Below are positions 1 to 8,896 of a stretch of 48,186 nt of DNA, in pieces. Every line of letters starts with the position of its first letter. Positions within the stretch are counted from its first letter, which is position 1. This DNA comes from Acidobacteriaceae bacterium. Its GTDB lineage: Bacteria; Acidobacteriota; Terriglobia; Terriglobales; Acidobacteriaceae. The notes beneath the pieces were generated by a model. The model was not told where the DNA came from. It did not search any database and saw nothing but the letters and a program-made list of their open reading frames with translations. The DNA lies in NCBI GenBank assembly GCA_003134815.1, contig PLCO01000020.1:1-48186 (forward strand), in the 5' to 3' direction. A program made the translations under genes and the position numbers.

Positions 1-34
1 GCTAGTTATCTAGGACAGCCCCTCAATCAAAGTT

Positions 35-62
35 AAAAGGCCTGTGCAAGCGCACAGGCTTT
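35..62 (-). terminator. Rho-independent terminator of the VWA gene
   Basis: Read on the minus strand this is a hairpin with arms CCTGTGC/GCACAGG and a 4-nt loop, extended by G-C and A-T pairs, followed by TTTT. It sits about 35 bp after the stop of the minus-strand VWA gene, the right place for its terminator. Confidence 0.7.
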
Positions 63-96
63 CGTGTTTCTTGCCACTGAAACGGAATTTGCGCGC

Positions 97-1431
97 TTAC
101 TTGTAATCCTGCGCGGATGGATAATAGCCGCGCTTATTAATCACATTGACGTTGGGCCGGTCGACGCGCACCTCGATGTTGCGAAACTTGTCATCGTAGA
201 TCGACTCGTGGCTCAGGTAGCCGAGCGTGTACTGGTCGCGGGCCTCTGAGGCGATCTTGGCGTAACTGCGCTCGATGCCGTTCACGTTGCCCTCAGCATA
301 ATAATCGCCGCCGGTGGCGACGGTGTACCGGTAAAGAATGTTGTCGTACACGCCTGTAAGGGGAATGTGAATGCGGTCAACCCACTCTCCGCCCCAGCGC
401 GCGGTGTCGCCCACCAGCGTGCCGAAGACGGCGATCTTGTTGGTTTGCAGGTAGCGCACAACTTCTTTCCAACTGGCCCTGCTGCCGTACTCCTTGCCGT
501 CGGAGATGACGAAGATGATGCGGCGGCGATCTTTGGGCCGCGTGGAAAGCTCCTTGGCCGCGGCCAGGATTGCATCGTTGAGAGTGTGAATGTCCTTGGG
601 AAGATTGAGCTCCCCGATTGTCTGGGTCGACTTGCCCGGCTGCAGGTTCGGGTCAGGGCACATGCCATTGATGGACATCGCGCAGGCCGAGAACGGTGAG
701 CTTGGGTCAGGCACCATGGGGTCGCTGCCGGCGGCCTGCGCGAGCGAAAGTATGGCGGGCAGGCGAGCGCTTTGGGCACCGGTAAAGCCCGTCCACTCTT
801 TGGGGCCGTTGGTGTAGGTGAAGACCGCGGCCTCGTCATAAGGCGCGAGCGCGCCCTGGATGGAGCCCATGGAAGTGTTCACCTGCGTCATGACGTTCGA
901 GGGCACGGTTTGATCGATGACAAAAGCGATGGAGAGCGGCTGCGGATCGACGCTGAACACGTTCAACCGCTCGCGGGTGTTGTTTTCGTAGACGGTGAAG
1001 TCGCGCCAGGTAAGCCCCGATACCAAATTCCCCTTGGAATCCTTCACAGTGACTGGGACCTGGACGAAGTTCACGTTCACGACGATATTCGGTACCGCGG
1101 AGAGACTTTGCGCAGGAGGCGTGTCTTGCGAGTTGGGCGCTTGCTGTGCAACTGCGGGCTGCTGGACCGGCGGGGCCGGCGGCTGTTCAGTTTGATTTGG
1201 TTGATTTGGTTGATTCGGCGTTCCGCCTGTGGAGTTCGAATCTGGAGTAGTGGGAGTTTCAGCCGCGCCAATTCCTGGGGTGATGGATCCACTTACACCC
1301 GGGAGCGGAGGCGGAGCTTGTGGCGTGGGCGCGTCGGGGACGGGAGCCTGTTGTTGGGCCACAGTTCCCGGGCCCAAAACCAGCCCTAGACCCAGCAACC
1401 CTGTCGACGCAATGGTTTTCCAACCCATCAC
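97..1431 (-). CDS. Secreted VWA-domain protein (acidobacterial VWFA-related family)
   Basis: 444 aa with an N-terminal signal peptide (hydrophobic stretch about residues 7-25, then AQQQ). A Pro/Gln-rich linker (about 27-105) contains a 9-bp in-frame repeat giving PNQPNQPNQ. The family hallmark follows: a beta domain VNFVQVPVTVKDSKGN...SGLTWRDFTVYE, then a von Willebrand A domain to the C terminus, as in TIGR03436. The MIDAS position reads VIDQTVPSN instead of DxSxS, so metal-dependent ligand binding is probably weakened. The first codon is GTG at 1431; an ATG follows directly at 1428, and a GGGGAGG lies upstream. It is divergent from a second member of the family. Role (cell surface or periplasmic binding) is inferred only. 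Confidence 0.85.
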   Translation of the reverse strand: MMGWKTIASTGLLGLGLVLGPGTVAQQQAPVPDAPTPQAPPPLPGVSGSITPGIGAAETPTTPDSNSTGGTPNQPNQPNQTEQPPAPPVQQPAVAQQAPNSQDTPPAQSLSAVPNIVVNVNFVQVPVTVKDSKGNLVSGLTWRDFTVYENNTRERLNVFSVDPQPLSIAFVIDQTVPSNVMTQVNTSMGSIQGALAPYDEAAVFTYTNGPKEWTGFTGAQSARLPAILSLAQAAGSDPMVPDPSSPFSACAMSINGMCPDPNLQPGKSTQTIGELNLPKDIHTLNDAILAAAKELSTRPKDRRRIIFVISDGKEYGSRASWKEVVRYLQTNKIAVFGTLVGDTARWGGEWVDRIHIPLTGVYDNILYRYTVATGGDYYAEGNVNGIERSYAKIASEARDQYTLGYLSHESIYDDKFRNIEVRVDRPNVNVINKRGYYPSAQDYK

Positions 1432-1619
1432 CGAGAATCAAACCTCCCCAAAACCCTTCAACCACGCCGGCGAAACACCATGCGCGCGCCAAAAGGGCCG
1501 CAATCCACAGACTATCAGACGCGGTGGAGAGGCACAGGTTGCCTGGAGGCCCGCAAACAGGCGCGAGGAAAGGCGCGTTATGCTCTCTTAGGAGTCCGGT
1601 TCTCGTCTAATGAGGCATT

Positions 1620-2669
1620 ATGCGGGGCAATGTGCGCTTAGGGTGTATCGCTGCAATTTTGGTTGGCTTGCCGCTGCTGCCGGTGGCGGGATGGGGTCAG
1701 CTTGCGCCCTCGCCAGACGCGCCTCCGGTGAGCAATGCGCCTGCTCCACCGCCGGATGAGACTCCGGCAGCAACCTTCAAAGTGAATGTCAATCTGGTTG
1801 ACCTGTTTTTCACGGTTAAGGACAAAAGCGGGCAACTGATTCCGCATTTGACACGCGACGAGTGCCAGGTAGCCGAAGACAAGACGCCGCAAACTTTCAA
1901 GAGCTTTGCGGCGCAGACGGACCTGCCGCTGACGCTGGGCATTCTGCTTGATACCTCGGGCAGTCAGCAACGAGTGCTGCCCCTGGAGCAGGATGCGGGG
2001 AGCCGGTTTCTGCAGCATGTCATCAGGCAAAAGGACGAAGCGTTTGTGCTTTCGGTCGATGTGAAGGTTGAGCTGTTGCAGGATCTCACCAACAGCCCAC
2101 GGCTCCTTTCGCGAGCGTTGCAACAGGCCCAGATCAACGTAGGGGGCGGCGGCCTTGGTCCCGGGCCTGTACCCACCGGAGAACCCCGCGGAACTCTCCT
2201 CTACGATGCAATCTACAAGGCTACGAACGACAAGATGATAGACGAGTCAGGACGCAAGGCATTGATCTTGCTCAGCGATGGTCAGGATCAGGGAAGCCGG
2301 ACTACGATCAAGGAAGCAATCGAAGCGGCGCAAAAGGCAAACGTCGCAATCTATGTGATCCTCATCGCGGATGTGCAGAGCTACTGGGATCAGGGCATGG
2401 GCTACTATGGCTATTCGGCCGCCAAACAGCTTGCCGATGCAACTGGTGGCCGAGCCATTAACGTGGGCAACAACGGCGCCAAGCTGCAGGCAGCGTTTCA
2501 GCAGATTGAGGACGAACTGCGCACGCAGTATGTGGCCAGTTACGATCCCAGCAATAGAAAGACTGATGGAACATTCCGGCACATCGGGCTGGAGTGCCAC
2601 GGCGACCAGGGCGAAGGTCTGAAGGTGCAGGTGCGCAAGGGATACTATGCACCGTCGCCGGATAATTAG
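1620..2669 (+). CDS. Secreted VWA-domain protein (acidobacterial VWFA-related family)
   Basis: 349 aa: signal peptide (about residues 1-27, ending AGWGQ), short Pro-rich spacer, the family beta domain (VNVNLVDLFFTVKDKSG..LTRDECQVAED), then a VWA domain. The MIDAS motif is intact here (LLDTSGSQQ), with the later T/D positions in LLSDGQDQGSRT. It is a paralogue of the divergent upstream gene, 188 bp away, and the two may share a regulatory region. ATG at 1620 has GAGG four bases upstream. Likely exported; ligand unknown. Confidence 0.85.
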   Translation: MRGNVRLGCIAAILVGLPLLPVAGWGQLAPSPDAPPVSNAPAPPPDETPAATFKVNVNLVDLFFTVKDKSGQLIPHLTRDECQVAEDKTPQTFKSFAAQTDLPLTLGILLDTSGSQQRVLPLEQDAGSRFLQHVIRQKDEAFVLSVDVKVELLQDLTNSPRLLSRALQQAQINVGGGGLGPGPVPTGEPRGTLLYDAIYKATNDKMIDESGRKALILLSDGQDQGSRTTIKEAIEAAQKANVAIYVILIADVQSYWDQGMGYYGYSAAKQLADATGGRAINVGNNGAKLQAAFQQIEDELRTQYVASYDPSNRKTDGTFRHIGLECHGDQGEGLKVQVRKGYYAPSPDN

Positions 2670-2773
2670 GAGTCCGCTCAGCGCGATCGATTCTCCGGCT
2701 TGCGAACGTCGGGTTCGAAGGGCGGGTTCCGAACGACGGGTCCGCATGCAGGGGGCTTTGAAAGGATTTCGGA

Positions 2774-3640
2774 ATGGATTTCGAAATGAAGACTGCCATC
2801 GCCATTGTGGCGGCTGCGACCACTCTCAGCAGCATTCCCCTCATTGCGCAACAGGACGATGCAGCGTCGCCGGAGAATGACAGCGCAAAAGTGACCTATG
2901 CGCCGGCAGGCGGGGGATTCGGCGACCAGGCAGCTTCGCACGCGTGGGAGATGTCCGCGGTGACGGGCGAACTGGAAGGCAAACTGGATTCGAAGATTGC
3001 CAAAGTGGGTGATCGCGTTGTGCTGAAGACCACTGAGAAGGTGCAGACCTCGGACGGAACGATAATTCCCAGAGGCTCGCGGCTGGTGGGACACGTAACC
3101 GAAGTGCAGGCGTTCGACATCGAGGTTTGTCCAGCGCGCATCGCGATTGCGTTCGATCACGCCGAGTTGAAGAATGGGCAGAGCATTGCGATCTACACGC
3201 TGATTCGGGGAGTGAGCACAAGCGTGGCCCCCATTACCCTTCCACAAGAGGACGACGGCGGCGGGATGGGAATGCCGGTGCCGGCCGGCGCCATGGCCAA
3301 CGGTGCAAGGTTGGGAGGCCCTGGCTACGGCAGCACCGCACCCGGTTACGCGACCAGCCAGGTGGACCGAGTTTCCGATGCTGCCGTTGCGGAGGGAAAA
3401 AGAGAAGACGCCAATCGAGACTCGACGGGAAGCGCAACGGCGCAGGGAGGCGGCGGCTTGAACACGAATGCCGGCGCTCACGGGGTTGCCGCCGCGCGCG
3501 CCGTTCCCCATGCGACGGGAATTCCCGGCGTGATGCTCGCCGGAAACAGCTCCTCTTCCGGCGTATTGCTGGCCCCACTCAAGAACATTCAATTCGAGAG
3601 CGGAACGCAGATTCAGCTGGGCGTGGCAAGCGGCAAGTAA
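2774..3640 (+). CDS. Secreted hypothetical protein with a TrbI/VirB10-like beta core
   Basis: 288 aa with a signal peptide (MKTAIAIVAAATTLSSIPLIAQ). The segment at about residues 70-150 (LDSKIAKVGDRVVLKTTEKVQTSD, PRGSRLVGHVTEVQ, then ...IAFDHAELKNG) resembles the beta-barrel of TrbI-like proteins and is common in acidobacterial secreted proteins. The second half is Gly/Ala-rich and low complexity. AAAGGA precedes ATG 2774 by eight bases; an alternative ATG lies at 2786. It is co-directional with the VWA gene 104 bp upstream. Function unknown. Confidence 0.75.
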   Translation: MDFEMKTAIAIVAAATTLSSIPLIAQQDDAASPENDSAKVTYAPAGGGFGDQAASHAWEMSAVTGELEGKLDSKIAKVGDRVVLKTTEKVQTSDGTIIPRGSRLVGHVTEVQAFDIEVCPARIAIAFDHAELKNGQSIAIYTLIRGVSTSVAPITLPQEDDGGGMGMPVPAGAMANGARLGGPGYGSTAPGYATSQVDRVSDAAVAEGKREDANRDSTGSATAQGGGGLNTNAGAHGVAAARAVPHATGIPGVMLAGNSSSSGVLLAPLKNIQFESGTQIQLGVASGK

Positions 3641-3910
3641 GCGAGGCTGCCGGCGATCATTAAAGATTGTTCGGGAAAGGTTGATCGGGCGAACGTTAAA
3701 AATTGATCATTAAATTCTTGGAGATTGTTGGAGATCGTTGGCAACTGTCTCGATTTCGGACAGACCATTACCAAATTGAGCAACGTTTCGCGACACCGTA
3801 ATCTGGCGCGGAAAAGAACGCCTCGGTAGTATCGGCAACAACAGGAAACACTTGAAGCCGCCGGCAAAATGGTTTTCGGCCTCACGCATTCAAGCTCCGA
3901 GGTGCTCCCA

Positions 3911-4162
3911 ATGGCCATTCAACTCGCCGCCCACGAAGGATTCGAGATCAGTCCGCTGTTCCGGCAATCGATTGAGGAGCGCATCGCGCGGCTGGAACGC
4001 GACGCCGATCACGACGAAGCTCAATTGGACCGGCTGGACAACGTCGATCATTTTCGCCGGCAGATGCGCCTGGTAGCCGTGCAACGCGCCGAAGCGCTGC
4101 GCATGAGGCTCTTCCTCGATCGCTCCAGATCCGAAGAGTCGCGCCCGTTGATCCAGCTCTAG
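3911..4162 (+). CDS. Small helical hypothetical protein
   Basis: 83 aa (MAIQLAAHEGF...). Highly charged and predicted helical, with heptad-like patterning (IEERIARLERDADHDEAQLDRLDNVDHFRRQMRLVAVQRAEALR), so a short coiled coil is likely. The start at 3911 is chosen because GAGG lies eight bases upstream; the frame is open to an ATG at 3869, which lacks a ribosome site. No family recognised. It is followed directly by a 14-bp tandem repeat array. Confidence 0.6.
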   Translation: MAIQLAAHEGFEISPLFRQSIEERIARLERDADHDEAQLDRLDNVDHFRRQMRLVAVQRAEALRMRLFLDRSRSEESRPLIQL

Positions 4163-4166
4163 AAAC

Positions 4167-4236
4167 AGAGATCAGGGGTCAGAGATCAGGGGTCAGAGAT
4201 CAGGGGTCAGAGATCAGGGGCCAGAGATCAGGGGCT
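4167..4236. repeat. 14-bp (2 x 7) tandem repeat, 5 copies
   Basis: Five consecutive copies of AGAGATCAGGGGTC; the last two differ at the final bases. Each unit divides into two related heptamers (AGAGATC, AGGGGTC). Related heptamers recur near 10.8 kb and 20.2 kb. The rest of the gap to phzF (4237-4479) shows no gene; it has two GCGCG(TG)TTTCCACA motifs near 4381-4412. Confidence 0.9.
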
Positions 4237-4479
4237 GCATATTGGGGTGAGTCGCGCCTTCGCCGCGCATGCTGGCAGAACGAGAGTCTAGACGCGCGTC
4301 CTCGGCGGCCTGCACCTTTCTCCTTTGGAAATCCTGAGCACCGCCGCCGAAGCGAAGCTCTTCGCAATCAATCTTCAGCGCGTGTTTCCACAGGAGCGCG
4401 CGTTTCCACAACGGCGCGGCACCGAATTCACTCGTAGACTAGGGGCTACTCACACTACTGGGTGGAGGGGTCTCACCCG

Positions 4480-5424
4480 ATGCCGAATCTCGACTACTTT
4501 GTCGTGGACGTTTTCACCACCGAGCCGCTTGGGGGCAATCCGCTGGCGGTAGTGATGAACACGTGCGGTTTGGCGACTGAGCGGATGCAGGCGATTGCGC
4601 GTGAGTTCAATCTCTCCGAGACGACATTCGTCGAGCGCAGGCCGGCGGCAATCGAGCAGGCCGAGGGCGTGCGCGTGCGCATCTTCACGCCGCGGGAGGA
4701 GCTGCCCTTTGCCGGCCATCCTACTCTGGGGACTGCAGCAGTGCTGAAGGCTCATGCGCCGGAGACCGTGCAGGGCGAAACGGTGACTCTGGCGCTTGAG
4801 GTTGGGCAGGTGCCGGTACGCTTCGAGATCGGCGCTGAGGGCTCCTTGGGCGCTGAGGGCTCCCAGGACGCCGGCGGTTCAGCGGGACTCTTCGGCGAGA
4901 TGACGCAGCGCGATCCGGAGTTCGGCGCGGAGCTGGATACGCAAATGGTGGCCCGCCTGGCAGGTTTGAGCGCTGACGATCTCGACCCCACGCTGCCGGC
5001 CCAAGTGGTTTCAACCGGGACGGCCTTTGCCGTTGTTGTGCTTCGCTCGCAGGCCGCGCTGGAGCGTCTCAAGGTGAATCAGGAGGAAGCGACTGCCTGG
5101 CTGCGCGAGCGGGGAGCGCGGTGGTTCTATGTGCTGGCACCGGAATCGGACCAAAGCCAGAACACCACGAAATGGCGGGCGCGCATGCAGTTCTATGGCG
5201 GTGAAGATCCGGCCACAGGCTCGGCAGCGGGTTGCGCGATCGCTTACCTTGTCGCTCGCGGGGCGGTTCCTGCGGAAATGCGCGTGCACCTGCGTCAAGG
5301 CGTGGAGATGGGCAGGCCAAGCGATCTTTTTCTCTCCGCGAGAAGAGATTCCGCGAGGGTGAGCGATGTGCGCGTTGCCGGCAGCACAGTTCTTGTTGCA
5401 AAAGGACAGCTTTTCCTGCCCTGA
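4480..5424 (+). CDS. PhzF family isomerase/epimerase
   Basis: 314 aa. PhzF hallmarks: DVFTTEPLGGNPLAVV at the N terminus, NLSETTFVE carrying the catalytic Glu, RIFTPREELPFAGHPTLGTA, and the C-terminal glycine loop GEDPATGSAAG. The fold is that of diaminopimelate epimerase; the substrate of most family members is unknown, and no phenazine genes are nearby. A surface loop at about residues 115-135 is lengthened by an 18-bp in-frame repeat (GGCGCTGAGGGCTCC at 4831 and 4849). ATG 4480 is chosen over GTG 4462 because GGAGGGG ends nine bases upstream. Confidence 0.9.
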   Translation: MPNLDYFVVDVFTTEPLGGNPLAVVMNTCGLATERMQAIAREFNLSETTFVERRPAAIEQAEGVRVRIFTPREELPFAGHPTLGTAAVLKAHAPETVQGETVTLALEVGQVPVRFEIGAEGSLGAEGSQDAGGSAGLFGEMTQRDPEFGAELDTQMVARLAGLSADDLDPTLPAQVVSTGTAFAVVVLRSQAALERLKVNQEEATAWLRERGARWFYVLAPESDQSQNTTKWRARMQFYGGEDPATGSAAGCAIAYLVARGAVPAEMRVHLRQGVEMGRPSDLFLSARRDSARVSDVRVAGSTVLVAKGQLFLP

Positions 5425-6011
5425 TGCACATGCTTTCAACAGATATTCATCTTTGCAAGTGACGATGTGTGTTGCGGCTACAGGTTTTCCACTTGTTTCA
5501 ATCGGATTTTCAAGGTCGTCTTCTCTTCTTATTCTCTCTTTTTTTCTCTCGCCGGCACTCGTACTGTTTCGATTCGTAGCAGACAATTTTCCGGCGCGTT
5601 TCCTCTGCAGATGGGTGGCGCGCCAAACGCTATGCACTTGACCGCGAAGCAAGACTGAAAGCGGTTCCACAATTTGTTTGCCCTTTCCGGCGGCTTGTCC
5701 TGCGGCTTTTTCTTGATGAAAAAGCCACTTGGCGGTTGCGGGTCCGGGTAGAGCAATTGTGGGACTTTTGTAGCCGCGAAGGGTCCTGTGCCGGTTACCG
5801 GTGGTGTGAGCGGCCGCGCTCCCTCGAGGAGGCGGAGTTCAGTGCCGGCAATTCGGGCACCTTGATCCAACCTAAGCGAACAAGTCTTTTCATTCGCAAA
5901 CCGGGCTCGCGAAACGGGCCGAACATTTGAGTCCAAATACCCGCCAGCCCTGCGGCGAACTGTTGCCTTGAAACATGCCTTGAGATTGGAATCAGGAGTA
6001 ACCCCTAAACC
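5425..6011. other. Intergenic region without a convincing gene
   Basis: 587 bp. A 175-codon minus-strand frame crosses it but runs into the receiver gene, has no ribosome site and a poor composition, so it is not called. The notable content is the hairpin at 5704-5726. AGGAG at 5994 serves the following response regulator. Confidence 0.6.
5704..5726. repeat. Perfect hairpin with TTGAT loop
   Basis: Arms GGCTTTTTC and GAAAAAGCC (9 bp, perfect) around loop TTGAT. The same architecture, in the opposite orientation, forms the centre of the palindromic element at 36623-36741 (arms GGCATTTTC/GAAAATGCC, loop ATCAA). No T-run follows, so it is not a standard terminator. Confidence 0.7.
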
Positions 6012-6437
6012 ATGCGTCCGAAGAAAGTGATTCTCTGTGTAGATGACAACGAACAAGAGCTCTCAGTGCTCAGGTTCACGCTGGCAACGAACGGCTATCG
6101 CGTGCTTGCGGCTTCAAACGGCCAGGAGGCGATCGCAGTTTTTTCAACTGCGCCGCAAATCGACCTGGTCCTGGCCGATACCAACTTGCCCCAGATGAGT
6201 GGAATACAGCTCGCCGAACGGCTGAAACGCATGCGATCCTATGTGCCGATGCTCCTGCTGAGCAACGGGCCGGCGGGCGGCGGTGAGATCCATGTGGCCG
6301 ACGCGGTGGTGGCGAGGAAGAACTGCTCGTCGCAGGAGTTGCTGGAGCGCGTGAAGGTGATGAGCGCGCGCAAGCGCGGTCCGCGCAAGGGCGCGCAGCG
6401 CATTCCGCAGGACGACGCTCTGGCTGCTGCTTCGTGA
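6012..6437 (+). CDS. Single-domain response regulator (CheY-like receiver)
   Basis: 141 aa. A complete receiver domain: acidic pocket D11/D12, phospho-acceptor D56 (VLADTNLPQMSG), Ser84 at the switch position and Lys103 in VVARKN. The C-terminal 30 residues are basic (SARKRGPRKGAQR) and carry no DNA-binding domain, so output is probably by protein contact. No histidine kinase is adjacent. AGGAG lies 13 bases before ATG 6012. Confidence 0.9.
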   Translation: MRPKKVILCVDDNEQELSVLRFTLATNGYRVLAASNGQEAIAVFSTAPQIDLVLADTNLPQMSGIQLAERLKRMRSYVPMLLLSNGPAGGGEIHVADAVVARKNCSSQELLERVKVMSARKRGPRKGAQRIPQDDALAAAS

Positions 6438-6586
6438 GAAGGACCGGAAGCAGGCAGTAGGGACTAGGAATAGGGATGTGGATTAGCGGCCAGATCGGCC
6501 ACCGCGAGGGCAGCCGGGCCTTTCGGATTTGGCTATCATGACGCTAGTTAGGTATCTGGACCCATCTGCCGCCCGCGGAACAGGTT

Positions 6587-7645
6587 CTATGCGCTGCGGC
6601 GGGAGCGAACGGCGGCGGCGAGTTTGGCGAGCAGCGTTCGCGTTTCGTTCCAGTCGATGCAGGCGTCGGTAATGCTTTGGCCGTAGACCAGAGGCTGGCC
6701 GGGGATGAGCTTCTGCGCGCCGGCGACGAGATTGCTCTCAATCATGACGCCGATAATGTTGCGATTGCCGGCGGCGACTTGCGCGGCGACGTCGTGGCAG
6801 ACGACGGCCTGGCGGTGGTAGTCCTTGCCGCTATTGGCGTGGCTGAAATCGATCATGATGCGGGGCGCGATGCCGGCTTGCTGCATGAGCGCTGTAGTTT
6901 CAGCGACGCAACTGGCCGTGTAGTTGACGGTTTTGCGGCCGCCGCGCAGGATGATGTGGCAATCGGGATTGCCTTTGGTGACGAAGATGGCCGACTGGCC
7001 GTGATGCGTGTGTCCGAGAAAAGTGTGCGAGCAGGCGGCGGAGACCACCGCATCAACGGCCACCTGAACGTCGCCGGAGGTTGCATTTTTGAATCCGACC
7101 GGGCAGGAGACGCCGGAGACGAGCTGGCGATGCACCTGGCTCTCGGATGTGCGCGCGCCGATGGCTCCCCAGCAGACGAGGCCGGCGATGTACTGCGGCG
7201 AAATCATGTCAAGGAATTCAGTTCCGGTGGGCACGCCCATTTCTGCAAGGTCGAGCAGAAGATGGCGCGCGAGGCGCAAGCCATCATTAATTTTGTAGGT
7301 GCCGTCGAGATGCGGATCGTTGATGAAGCCCTTCCAGCCGATGGTGGTGCGGGGCTTCTCAAAGTAGACGCGCATGACGATGCGCAGGTCGGCGCCGAAC
7401 TCGGCGATGGCGCCCTTGAGCAGAGCGGCGTATTCGCGGGCGGCTTCGGCGTCGTGAATGGAGCAGGGGCCGGCGAGGACAAGGAGGCGGTCGTCTTCAC
7501 TCTTGAGGATGGAGATGATCTCGTTGCGCGCGTCGTGGATGGTGGACGACGCGGCCTCGGTGACGGGAAGCTCCTCCTCAAGGAATACCGGAGGTAGAAC
7601 GACCTTGGTCCATTGGATGCGAAGATCTTCAGTGGGATGAAGCAT
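6587..7645 (-). CDS. aroG: 3-deoxy-7-phosphoheptulonate synthase (DAHP synthase, class I)
   Basis: 352 aa, the usual length of AroF/G/H enzymes. It condenses phosphoenolpyruvate with erythrose 4-phosphate, the first step of the shikimate pathway. Motifs: LAGPCSIHD, MRVYFEKPRTTIGWKGFINDP, KNATSGDVQVAVDAV and the metal-binding DFSHANSGKD. The N-terminal ~45 residues correspond to the regulatory extension of the E. coli type. Which of AroF/G/H it matches cannot be decided by eye. It stands alone, divergent from nothing obvious. Confidence 0.95.
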   Translation of the reverse strand: MLHPTEDLRIQWTKVVLPPVFLEEELPVTEAASSTIHDARNEIISILKSEDDRLLVLAGPCSIHDAEAAREYAALLKGAIAEFGADLRIVMRVYFEKPRTTIGWKGFINDPHLDGTYKINDGLRLARHLLLDLAEMGVPTGTEFLDMISPQYIAGLVCWGAIGARTSESQVHRQLVSGVSCPVGFKNATSGDVQVAVDAVVSAACSHTFLGHTHHGQSAIFVTKGNPDCHIILRGGRKTVNYTASCVAETTALMQQAGIAPRIMIDFSHANSGKDYHRQAVVCHDVAAQVAAGNRNIIGVMIESNLVAGAQKLIPGQPLVYGQSITDACIDWNETRTLLAKLAAAVRSRRSA

Positions 7646-7805
7646 TGGCTCTCTTCGGGCTTTCTTTGGCGCAGGGCGATCTGGGCACGCGCTGACGCAG
7701 CCCTCTAACGAATCTATCAGTTTGTGGGGGAGAGGTAGAGCGGGGAAAGGCAGCTTTGCCGGTCCATTCGAGGAGGGACGCTTTCACGAAACGCATTTAA
7801 GCGGC

Positions 7806-7846
7806 GCGGGCCAGAGGCCCCCGCTACAGCCGGCCGGGAGGCCGGC
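7806..7846. repeat. Pair of GC-rich REP-like hairpins
   Basis: Two consecutive hairpins: GCGGGCC/GGCCCCCGC around AGA, then GCCGGCC/GGCCGGC around GGGA, joined by TACA. This type of GGCC palindrome is typical of dispersed repeats. It lies in the 300-bp gap 7646-7945, which shows no gene. Confidence 0.6.
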
Positions 7847-7945
7847 GCTACATGGCAGCACGCCCACTCGGAGCACACGTCAGGAGACCGGCGTTACATC
7901 CGACGCGAACCGGATGAACGCGCGACCGGTCAGCGCGGCGCTTCA

Positions 7946-8407
7946 TCAGCGCAGGACTTCGTAGGTGGCGATGCCGGCGGCTGCGGCGCCTGCGACAATC
8001 AGGACCGGCACCAAAAGGTGGATGTGGTGCCGCGGCTCAGAACCCTCGCCGATGGATTCCCTGGCCTTCTTCACCTGCGCCAGGTCGGCGTAGCGGTGCG
8101 TTTGAATCTTGTTGCTGTCGGAATCAGTGAACTGGAAGGTCGCGGCGGACAGCGGGCCCAGGGATCCGTAGGCCTGCGAGGTGTCACGAAATTTAAAGTC
8201 AAGAAAAGTGCCCGGCTGAAACTTGGTCAGGCGCTTTTCGACTCTGCGCGCGTGCTTATCGAGGGGCGCGGAGGTTTGCGCCGGTGCGAGTGTGGCCGCC
8301 GAGAGCAATGCGAATGAAGCGAGTGCCGGAACGGCTAAGGCGCGGACGACGCGGATGGTGGACTTGGAGCGAATAAGGCTGGCAAAGCTGGTGAGAATGC
8401 TTTTCAT
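7946..8407 (-). CDS. Secreted/membrane hypothetical protein
   Basis: 153 aa from ATG 8407 (MKSILTSFASL...). N-terminal signal sequence or signal anchor (about residues 20-44, ending LAPAQT); a central polar region (about 50-120) with FLDFKFRDTSQ; then a C-terminal hydrophobic segment (HLLVPVLIVAGAAAAGIATYEVLR) that is probably transmembrane. On the minus strand a GGAGG lies upstream of the ATG inside a G/C-run palindrome (8410-8420) that could hide the ribosome site. The open frame continues to 8509, but the signal peptide favours 8407. No family recognised. Confidence 0.65.
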   Translation of the reverse strand: MKSILTSFASLIRSKSTIRVVRALAVPALASFALLSAATLAPAQTSAPLDKHARRVEKRLTKFQPGTFLDFKFRDTSQAYGSLGPLSAATFQFTDSDSNKIQTHRYADLAQVKKARESIGEGSEPRHHIHLLVPVLIVAGAAAAGIATYEVLR

Positions 8408-8745
8408 TTGGGGGCCCCCCTCCAGAAAGAAACCACTGACTGCAGCGCTGTGATATTTGCTTTGATGCGCCATCGAGACAAGTGCCAGTGCGATCCACGT
8501 TACCACCAATTTGGATTCGCGAGTCGCTGTTGCTGATGTCTTTGGTAATAAAGTGCGAAAAGAGGAAAACGGAAAGAATCAAAAACGGAAAGAGTTTATG
8601 GACTTGCGTTTGGCTGAAGAATTCAAGGTTATTTCATGCCCGGGGTTGGCGAGGGCTGCGGGGCCAGGCGGTTCCGCGACCGGTGCAAGAGACGCAACCC
8701 GAGGGAGACGCGGGTTTGGGCACCGCCGGGTAACTCGTTAGTGTC

Positions 8746-8775
8746 TTGACAGTAAACACTTTACGTCCGTAAAAT
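8746..8775 (+). promoter_or_regulatory. Sigma70-type promoter of the hrcA operon
   Basis: TTGACA (8746-8751) and TAAAAT (8770-8775) with an 18-bp spacer: a perfect -35 and a five-of-six -10. It points into hrcA, giving a leader of about 110 nt that contains the inverted repeat at 8808-8830. Confidence 0.75.
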
Positions 8776-8807
8776 TAAGCAGGTGGGGTGTGGAGAATTT
8801 CATTCAC

Positions 8808-8830
8808 AAGTGCCAGAAATATAAGCACTT
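8808..8830. promoter_or_regulatory. Inverted repeat in the hrcA leader, candidate operator
   Basis: AAGTGC and GCACTT separated by 11 bp, just downstream of the predicted transcription start. HrcA binds CIRCE (TTAGCACTC-N9-GAGTGCTAA) in other bacteria; this repeat shares the GCACT core but in inverted order and is not a canonical CIRCE. Its role as an autoregulatory site is a guess. Confidence 0.35.
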
Positions 8831-8896
8831 AATGAGTAACGCCCCCGTCCGTCGCGTGGCTTAAAGCCGCGTGCCGAAGAGGATGGAGCAGCCAGG

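Noticed and set aside
4167..4236. CRISPR array
   Set aside because: The 14-bp units are contiguous with no unique spacers, and no cas genes occur in the window.
4480..5424. Phenazine biosynthesis locus
   Set aside because: Only a PhzF-family gene is present; most PhzF proteins are unrelated to phenazines and no other phz gene is nearby.
5529..6056. 175-codon minus-strand frame in the phzF/response-regulator spacer
   Set aside because: It runs into the receiver gene start, has no ribosome site, no hydrophobic or folded pattern and no recognisable family.
8808..8830. Canonical CIRCE element
   Set aside because: The arm order is GTGC...GCAC with an 11-bp spacer, not TTAGCACTC-N9-GAGTGCTAA; kept only as a candidate operator.
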